Positions 59,569-64,000 of a stretch of DNA of 64,000 nt are shown in pieces (position 1 is the stretch's first letter; each line of letters starts with the position of its first letter). Where the stretch lies: contig QKXI01000003.1 in the NCBI GenBank assembly GCA_003367665.1, positions 285,512 to 349,511 on the forward strand, in the 5' to 3' direction. Source of the stretch: Leifsonia sp. ku-ls. Lineage in GTDB: Bacteria > Actinomycetota > Actinomycetes > Actinomycetales > Microbacteriaceae. The notes below the pieces were generated by a model, which was given only the letters and a program-made list of their open reading frames with translations, had not been told where the DNA came from and ran no database searches. The position numbers and the translations under genes were made by a program.

Positions 59569-60329
59569 TGAACATCCCCATCGACCTCGCCGCCATCGAG
59601 GCGATCGCCCTCGCGTCGCTCCGGATGGTGGCCTTCCTCGTCATCGCACCGCCGTTCTCGTACAACGGCTTCCCGGCGCAGGTGAAGGGGATGCTCGCGA
59701 TCGGGCTCGCGCTCGCGGTCGCGCCGCGCGTCGGGGCCGGCTATCGGTCGGGCGACATCGGCGCGTTCCTGCTGGACATGGTGCGCGAGCTCGCGGTCGG
59801 CGCGACGCTCGGGTTCCTCGTGTTCCTCGTCTTCGCCGCGATCCAGTCGGCCGGAAGCCTGATCGACCTGTTCGGCGGCTTCCAGCTGGCGCAGGCATTC
59901 GACCCGCAGTCGATGATCAACGGCGCGCAGTTCACCCGGATGTTCCAGCTGACCGCGCTCGCGCTGCTCTTCGCCTCGGGCGGCTACCAGCTCATCATCG
60001 GCGGCCTCGTGCGCACGTTCGACGCCATCCCGCTGGCCGCCGGACTCGACCTGGCCGACCCGGCGAAGCAGATGGTGAACGGCGTCACGCAGATGTTCCT
60101 CGCCGCCCTGCAGATCGCGGGGCCCCTGATCGTCGTGCTGTTCCTCGCGGACGTCGGCCTCGGCCTGCTCACCCGCGTCGCGCCGGCTCTCAACGCCTTC
60201 TCGCTCGGCTTCCCGCTGAAGATCATGCTCACCGTCGTGCTTTCGGCGATCGTCTTCATCGCCCTCCCGGGCGTCGTCTCCGGCCTCACCGACACGGCCG
60301 TCAAGACCATGCTGGGGGTGGGCCGATGA
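59568..60329 (+). CDS. fliR: Flagellar export gate protein FliR
   Basis: 253 residues, about six membrane helices. FGGFQLAQAFDPQSMINGAQ and the C-terminal ALNAFSLGFPLKIMLTV fit FliR. Membrane component of the type III gate. Start overlaps the fliQ stop by one base. Confidence 0.93.
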   Translation: MNIPIDLAAIEAIALASLRMVAFLVIAPPFSYNGFPAQVKGMLAIGLALAVAPRVGAGYRSGDIGAFLLDMVRELAVGATLGFLVFLVFAAIQSAGSLIDLFGGFQLAQAFDPQSMINGAQFTRMFQLTALALLFASGGYQLIIGGLVRTFDAIPLAAGLDLADPAKQMVNGVTQMFLAALQIAGPLIVVLFLADVGLGLLTRVAPALNAFSLGFPLKIMLTVVLSAIVFIALPGVVSGLTDTAVKTMLGVGR

Positions 60330-61420
60330 GCGACGCGCAGGAACGCACCGAGAAGGCGACCGAGAAGCGGATGAAGGAGGCCCGCTCCAAGGGCCGCCTC
60401 GCCAAGTCGACGGACCTCACCGCCTGGGTCGGAGTCGGCGCCGCGGCGGTGATGCTGCCGTTCACCCTGCAGGCCGGAAGCAACGCCGCGATCGGGCAGC
60501 TGTTCACCGTCCGCTCGGTGATCGAGAGCCCCGACCCGGGCAAGGCGCTCGCCGCGCTCGGCGACGGGCTCGGCAGCATCATGGCCACGATCGGACCGCT
60601 CCTCGCGGTGGGCGCGCTCGCCGTCGTGGGCGCGGCGGCGGTGCAGGGCGGCATCCACTTCAAGAAGCTCGAGGGCAAGTACGAGCAGTTCAACGTCGTG
60701 CAGGGCCTCGGCCGGGTGTTCGGGATGCGCGCGCTCTGGGAGGGCGCCAAGACGCTGCTCAAGTCGGCGGTCGTCGGCATCGGGCTGTACCTCGTCGTGC
60801 AGGGCCTGATGCCGGTGCTGCTCACCTCCGGTTCGATGCCGCTCGCCTCGCTGCTCTCCGCCGCCTCCGGCGGCACCGCGGGGCTGCTGCAGGCCGCCAT
60901 CGGAGCGGGCCTCGTGCTCGCCGGCCTCGACGTGCTCGTCGTGATGCGGCGCAACCGAAAGCACACGCGGATGAGCAAGCAGGAGGTCCGCGACGAGAAC
61001 AAGAACGCCGAGGGCGACCCGTTGGTGCGCTCGCAGCGCCGCTCCCGTCAGCTGGCGATGAGCCGCAACCGCATGATCGCGGCGATCGGCGGGTCGGACG
61101 TTGTGCTCGTTAACCCGACGCACATCGCCGTCGCGGTGAAGTACGAGCCGGGCAAGTCCGCCCCGCGGATCGTCGCCAAGGGTGCGGGCGCGATCGCCCT
61201 GCGCATCCGCGAGAAGGCCGAGGAGGAGCGCGTGCCGATCGTCAAGGACATCCCGCTCGCCCGGGCGCTGCACGCCGGCTGCGAGGTCGGCGACGAGATC
61301 CCGGTCGAGCTCTACAACGCCGTCGCTCGCGTGCTCGCGTTCGTCATGTCGCTGAAGCAGCGCGGCTCCGCCGCCGGATTCCACACCATGCGACCCCAGT
61401 TGCAAGGAGGGCTGTCATGA
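60326..61420 (+). CDS. flhB: Flagellar export switch protein FlhB
   Basis: 364 residues. Four membrane helices follow TEKATEKRMKEARSKGRLAKS. The autocleavage motif NPTH is at 263-266 (VLVNPTHIAVAVKYE), where self-cleavage allows the switch from hook to filament export with FliK. The C-terminal tail is short. Overlaps flhA by 4 bases. Confidence 0.94.
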   Translation: MSDAQERTEKATEKRMKEARSKGRLAKSTDLTAWVGVGAAAVMLPFTLQAGSNAAIGQLFTVRSVIESPDPGKALAALGDGLGSIMATIGPLLAVGALAVVGAAAVQGGIHFKKLEGKYEQFNVVQGLGRVFGMRALWEGAKTLLKSAVVGIGLYLVVQGLMPVLLTSGSMPLASLLSAASGGTAGLLQAAIGAGLVLAGLDVLVVMRRNRKHTRMSKQEVRDENKNAEGDPLVRSQRRSRQLAMSRNRMIAAIGGSDVVLVNPTHIAVAVKYEPGKSAPRIVAKGAGAIALRIREKAEEERVPIVKDIPLARALHAGCEVGDEIPVELYNAVARVLAFVMSLKQRGSAAGFHTMRPQLQGGLS

Positions 61421-63474
61421 AGCCGAACAAGGGTCTCGCCGCCAAGGTGGCCGTGCCGATCGCGGTGGTCGGCATCATCATGCTGCTGGTCGTGCCGGTG
61501 CCGTCGTGGCTGCTCGACGTGCTCATCATCGTCAACATCATGCTGGCGCTCGTCATCCTGCTCACGACGATGTTCGTCAAGAAGCCGCTCGACTTCTCGG
61601 TGTTCCCCTCGCTGCTGCTGGTGGCCACGCTGTTCCGGCTCGGACTCAACGTGGCGTCGACGCGGCTCGTGCTGGGGGACGGGTTCGCCGGCCAGGTCAT
61701 CCAGGCGTTCGGGCACGTGGCGGTCGGCGGGTCGATCATCATCGGCGCGGTGGTGTTCCTCATCCTCGTCGTCATCCAGTTCATCGTGGTCACCAAGGGC
61801 GCCGAGCGGGTCGCCGAGGTGGGCGCGCGCTTCACCCTCGACGCCATGCCGGGCAAGCAGATGGCCATCGACGCCGACCTCAACGCGGGCCTCATCACCG
61901 AGGAGCAGGCCCGCGCCCGGCGCGCCGAGGTGTCGGCGGAGGCGGACTTCTACGGTGCGATGGACGGCGCGTCGAAGTTCGTCAAGGGCGACGCGATCGC
62001 GGGCATCCTGATCATCGTCATCAACGTGGTGGGCGGCATCGCGATCGGCATGATCCAGCGCGGCATGCAGCTCGGGGACGCGGTCAACTCGTACACGCTG
62101 CTCACCATCGGCGATGGCCTGGTGTCGCAGATCCCGGCCCTGCTGATGGCCGTGTCCACCGGCATGATCGTGACCCGGTCGAACGCCGAGTCCGAGATGG
62201 GCACGCAGGCCGGCAGCCAGCTCAGCCAGTCGCGCAACGCGCTCATGATCGCGGGCTGCGCCGCCATCGTCATGGCGCTCATCCCGGGCATGCCGCCGAT
62301 CCCGTTCGTGCTGGTCGGGGCGTTCCTCATCCTCGCCTCGCAGCGGATCAAGAACGCGCAGGCGGCGAAGAAGAAGGCAGAGGCCGCGCAGAACGCCGTG
62401 GCCGCGACGACCAAGCCGGAGACCACCGAGGACCTGATCGAGCAGATGCGCGTGCACGCGCTCGAGATCACGCTCGCGCCCGACCTGGTGGACATCGTGA
62501 GCGGCGCCTCCGACGACCTCCTCGCCCGCGTGCGCGCCCTGCGCCGCAAGATCGCCCTCGAACTCGGCGTCATCGTCCCGCCGGTGCGCACGCGCGACAG
62601 CGCCGAGCTGCCGCCGTCGACCTACGTCATCAAGATCGCGGGCGTGGAGGCGGGCCGCGGCCAGGCGCCGTCGGGCCGTGTGCTCGCCCTGGGCGACGCG
62701 CTCGACAACCTGCCGGGAACTCCGACGGTCGAGCCGGTGTTCGGGCTGCCGGCGAAGTGGATCCCGTCGGAGATGCGGCACAGCGCCGAGCTCGGCGGGG
62801 CGACGGTGATCGACCGCGTGTCCGTGCTCATCACGCACCTGTCGTCGATCATCACCTCGAACGCGGCGCGGCTGCTGACGCGAGAGGACGTGCGCCTCCT
62901 GACCGAGGGAGTGAAGCAGGTGAACCCGCCCGCGGTGGAGGAGCTCATCCCCGCGCTGCTGTCGCTGGCCGAGGTGCAGCGCGTGCTGCAGGGTCTGCTG
63001 GCCGAGCAGGTGCCGATCAACGACCTGCCGCGCATCCTGGAGGCGCTCACGCTGCGCGCGAAGGTGTCGAACGACCCGGAGGGCCTGGTGGAGGCGGCGC
63101 GCGCGGCGCTCGGCCCCGCCGTCGTCGCGCCCCACCTCGACGGCGGGACCCTGCGCGTCATCATGATCGACCCCGGCCTGGAGCAGTCCATGCTGGAGGG
63201 CCTGCGACCGTCGGAGTCCGGAACCCAGATCGTGCTCGACCCGGTGCGCCTGGAGGCGGTGCTGGCGTCGCTGCGCGACACGGCGTCGCGCCTGGACGAG
63301 TCGGGCGTCTCTGCGGTGCTGGTCTGCGCCCCGGCACTCCGACCGGCCATCCGGCGCCTCGTGGCGGGCCAGATCGCGGGCCTGGCGGTGCTGTCGTACC
63401 AGGAGGTGACCGCCGTGCAGGCGGCGATCGAGACCGTGGGGGTGGTGCGCGGTGCGGAGTCGATCGCAGCCTGA
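61417..63474 (+). CDS. flhA: Flagellar export gate protein FlhA
   Basis: 685 residues. Eight membrane helices (about 10-330), FHIPEP-family motifs NVASTRLVLGDGFAGQVIQAF and MDGASKFVKGDAIAGI, and a large cytosolic docking domain (about 340-685). It forms a nonamer that binds export substrates and their chaperones. ATG 61417 follows a CAAGGAGGG site. Confidence 0.95.
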   Translation: MKPNKGLAAKVAVPIAVVGIIMLLVVPVPSWLLDVLIIVNIMLALVILLTTMFVKKPLDFSVFPSLLLVATLFRLGLNVASTRLVLGDGFAGQVIQAFGHVAVGGSIIIGAVVFLILVVIQFIVVTKGAERVAEVGARFTLDAMPGKQMAIDADLNAGLITEEQARARRAEVSAEADFYGAMDGASKFVKGDAIAGILIIVINVVGGIAIGMIQRGMQLGDAVNSYTLLTIGDGLVSQIPALLMAVSTGMIVTRSNAESEMGTQAGSQLSQSRNALMIAGCAAIVMALIPGMPPIPFVLVGAFLILASQRIKNAQAAKKKAEAAQNAVAATTKPETTEDLIEQMRVHALEITLAPDLVDIVSGASDDLLARVRALRRKIALELGVIVPPVRTRDSAELPPSTYVIKIAGVEAGRGQAPSGRVLALGDALDNLPGTPTVEPVFGLPAKWIPSEMRHSAELGGATVIDRVSVLITHLSSIITSNAARLLTREDVRLLTEGVKQVNPPAVEELIPALLSLAEVQRVLQGLLAEQVPINDLPRILEALTLRAKVSNDPEGLVEAARAALGPAVVAPHLDGGTLRVIMIDPGLEQSMLEGLRPSESGTQIVLDPVRLEAVLASLRDTASRLDESGVSAVLVCAPALRPAIRRLVAGQIAGLAVLSYQEVTAVQAAIETVGVVRGAESIAA

Positions 63475-64000
63475 GTGGCTGGGCGGCGAGGACGAGATCC
63501 TGCCCGCCGTCTCCACCTCGTCCCTCGCCTTCCAGGCCGTCCTCGACGACCTCATCCGCACCACCGACCTCCCCACCCCGCCCGCCGGCGCCCCAACCCC
63601 GGACGCCGCGCCCGCCCCCACCGCGCCGGCCACCGCCTCCACCCCCACTGCCCCATCGAGTGGTGACATCTCGTCACCATCCGCCCCAAGTGGCGACAAG
63701 ATGTCACCACTCGCCGGAGCGTCTGCCGCCGGCCCCGCCCCGGCGGCCGGGTCCGCCCCCGCCCCCGCCGCGGCCGCTCCCGCGGCGCCGGCCACCGCCT
63801 CCGCCTCCGGGCCAACCTCCGCCGCCTCCTCTCCCGCCCCCATCGGCGCGTCGAGTGGTGACATCTCGTCACCATCGGCGGCGAATGGTGACAAGATGTC
63901 GCGACTCGGCGGGCCGCCGCCCGCCCGCCTCCGCGGACGCGGCGACCTCACGCTCGTGGTCGGCCTCGCGCGCGACGCCGACGCCGCGGCCGCCGTGCTC
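63452..64000 (+). CDS. Partial CDS after flhA, Ala/Pro-rich linker, runs off the window
   Basis: An open frame from GTG 63452 (23 bases inside the flhA end) that reaches the window edge: at least 183 residues. It begins MRSRSQPEWLGGEDEILPAV, goes through an Ala/Pro/Ser-rich linker with two copies of a palindromic repeat, and then enters LRGRGDLTLVVGLARDADAA. In other bacteria flhA is followed by flhF or flhG-like ATPases; the last part could begin such a domain, but this is not shown. The 3' end is missing. Confidence 0.6.
   Translation, partial: MRSRSQPEWLGGEDEILPAVSTSSLAFQAVLDDLIRTTDLPTPPAGAPTPDAAPAPTAPATASTPTAPSSGDISSPSAPSGDKMSPLAGASAAGPAPAAGSAPAPAAAAPAAPATASASGPTSAASSPAPIGASSGDISSPSAANGDKMSRLGGPPPARLRGRGDLTLVVGLARDADAAAAVL
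63657..63713. repeat. 57-bp palindromic element, copy 1
   Basis: The outer arms CGAGTGGTGACATCT and AGATGTCACCACTCG are 15-bp perfect inverted repeats. Within lie two smaller hairpins, GGTGAC-ATCTC-GTCACC and GGCGAC-AAGAT-GTCACC. Lies in frame inside the linker of the last gene. Confidence 0.75.
63852..63908. repeat. 57-bp palindromic element, copy 2
   Basis: Same length and layout as copy 1, about 85% identical, 195 bases downstream, with the inner hairpins kept (GGTGAC-ATCTC-GTCACC). In both copies the frame reads SGDISSP...GDKMS. Confidence 0.75.

Noticed and set aside
61312-63951. Long minus-strand open frame opposite flhA
   Set aside because: FlhA is unambiguous on the plus strand, and the shadow has no motif. 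Its only notable text comes from the palindromic elements, which read similarly on both strands.
1-64000. CRISPR arrays, tRNA or rRNA genes, insertion sequences
   Set aside because: No regularly spaced repeats with spacers, no cloverleaf or rRNA segments and no transposase genes were seen by eye.

Overview
The window is about 70% GC, with tightly packed, often start/stop-overlapping operons and many GTG starts. Gene content (HisC/Pat next to a three-gene 2-oxoacid dehydrogenase, zinc-free ribosomal protein paralogs beside a Fur-family gene, HU, a CopD/CtaG fusion, a flagellar cluster without L- and P-ring genes) points to a motile Gram-positive actinobacterium. Microbacteriaceae of the Leifsonia type is my best guess; the placement is inference from gene order and codon use, not from a marker search.

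Layout. (1) 121-5174: aminotransferase plus E1alpha, E1beta and E2 of a pyruvate/branched-chain 2-oxoacid dehydrogenase. (2) 5177-9251: a Zur-type operator, a zinc ABC transporter (znuACB), a Fur/Zur regulator, and L28, L33 and S14 in zinc-independent forms, closed by a terminator. (3) 9270-10724: a GIY-YIG-like gene and HU. (4) 10785-18895: a copper/cytochrome-oxidase assembly fusion protein, an exported protein, a Pif1-like helicase, an FHA protein, small membrane proteins, and a lipoprotein of the serine-hydrolase fold that has lost its catalytic residues. (5) 18899-36643: first flagellar block. On the minus strand are flgN-flgK-flgL-fliW. On the plus strand are fliA, fliC-fliD-fliS plus a small gene, and the long operon flgB-flgC-fliE-fliF-fliG-fliH-fliI-fliJ-NlpC/P60-fliK-flgD-flgE. 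(6) 36667-42930: an unknown gene, a metal P-type ATPase, an arsenic locus (arsR divergent from a tiny Cys-rich ORF, arsC and a DUF1232 gene), a FetB-like permease and a GH51 arabinofuranosidase. (7) 42943-46644: second flagellar block, flbD-motA-motB divergent from fliM-fliN. (8) 46672-57904: an AT-richer membrane protein, a tandem-Lrp regulator divergent from a transporter/amidohydrolase/TPP-enzyme/ureohydrolase/dehydrogenase operon (probably guanidino-compound catabolism), a membrane metallopeptidase and a SUMF1-like protein. (9) 57969-64000: third flagellar block, fliO-fliP-fliQ-fliR-flhB-flhA and a partial gene running off the edge.

The three flagellar blocks are tied together by a promoter motif that I could read by eye at six places: CCTAAC/CCCTAAC, exactly 15 bases from the TAAC to GCCGATAG/A, the classic sigma-28 pattern. 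FliA is encoded inside the cluster. At fliM and fliO the motif sits eight bases before a GTG start codon, which implies leaderless mRNAs. Other notable items are a 22-codon Cys-rich ORF in the ars locus, a pair of 14-bp operator-like repeats between flgN and fliA, a duplicated 57-bp palindromic element inside the last gene, a FliM lacking the usual CheY-binding N-terminal peptide, and an NlpC/P60 enzyme without a signal peptide inside the basal-body operon. No tRNA, rRNA, insertion sequence or CRISPR array was seen.
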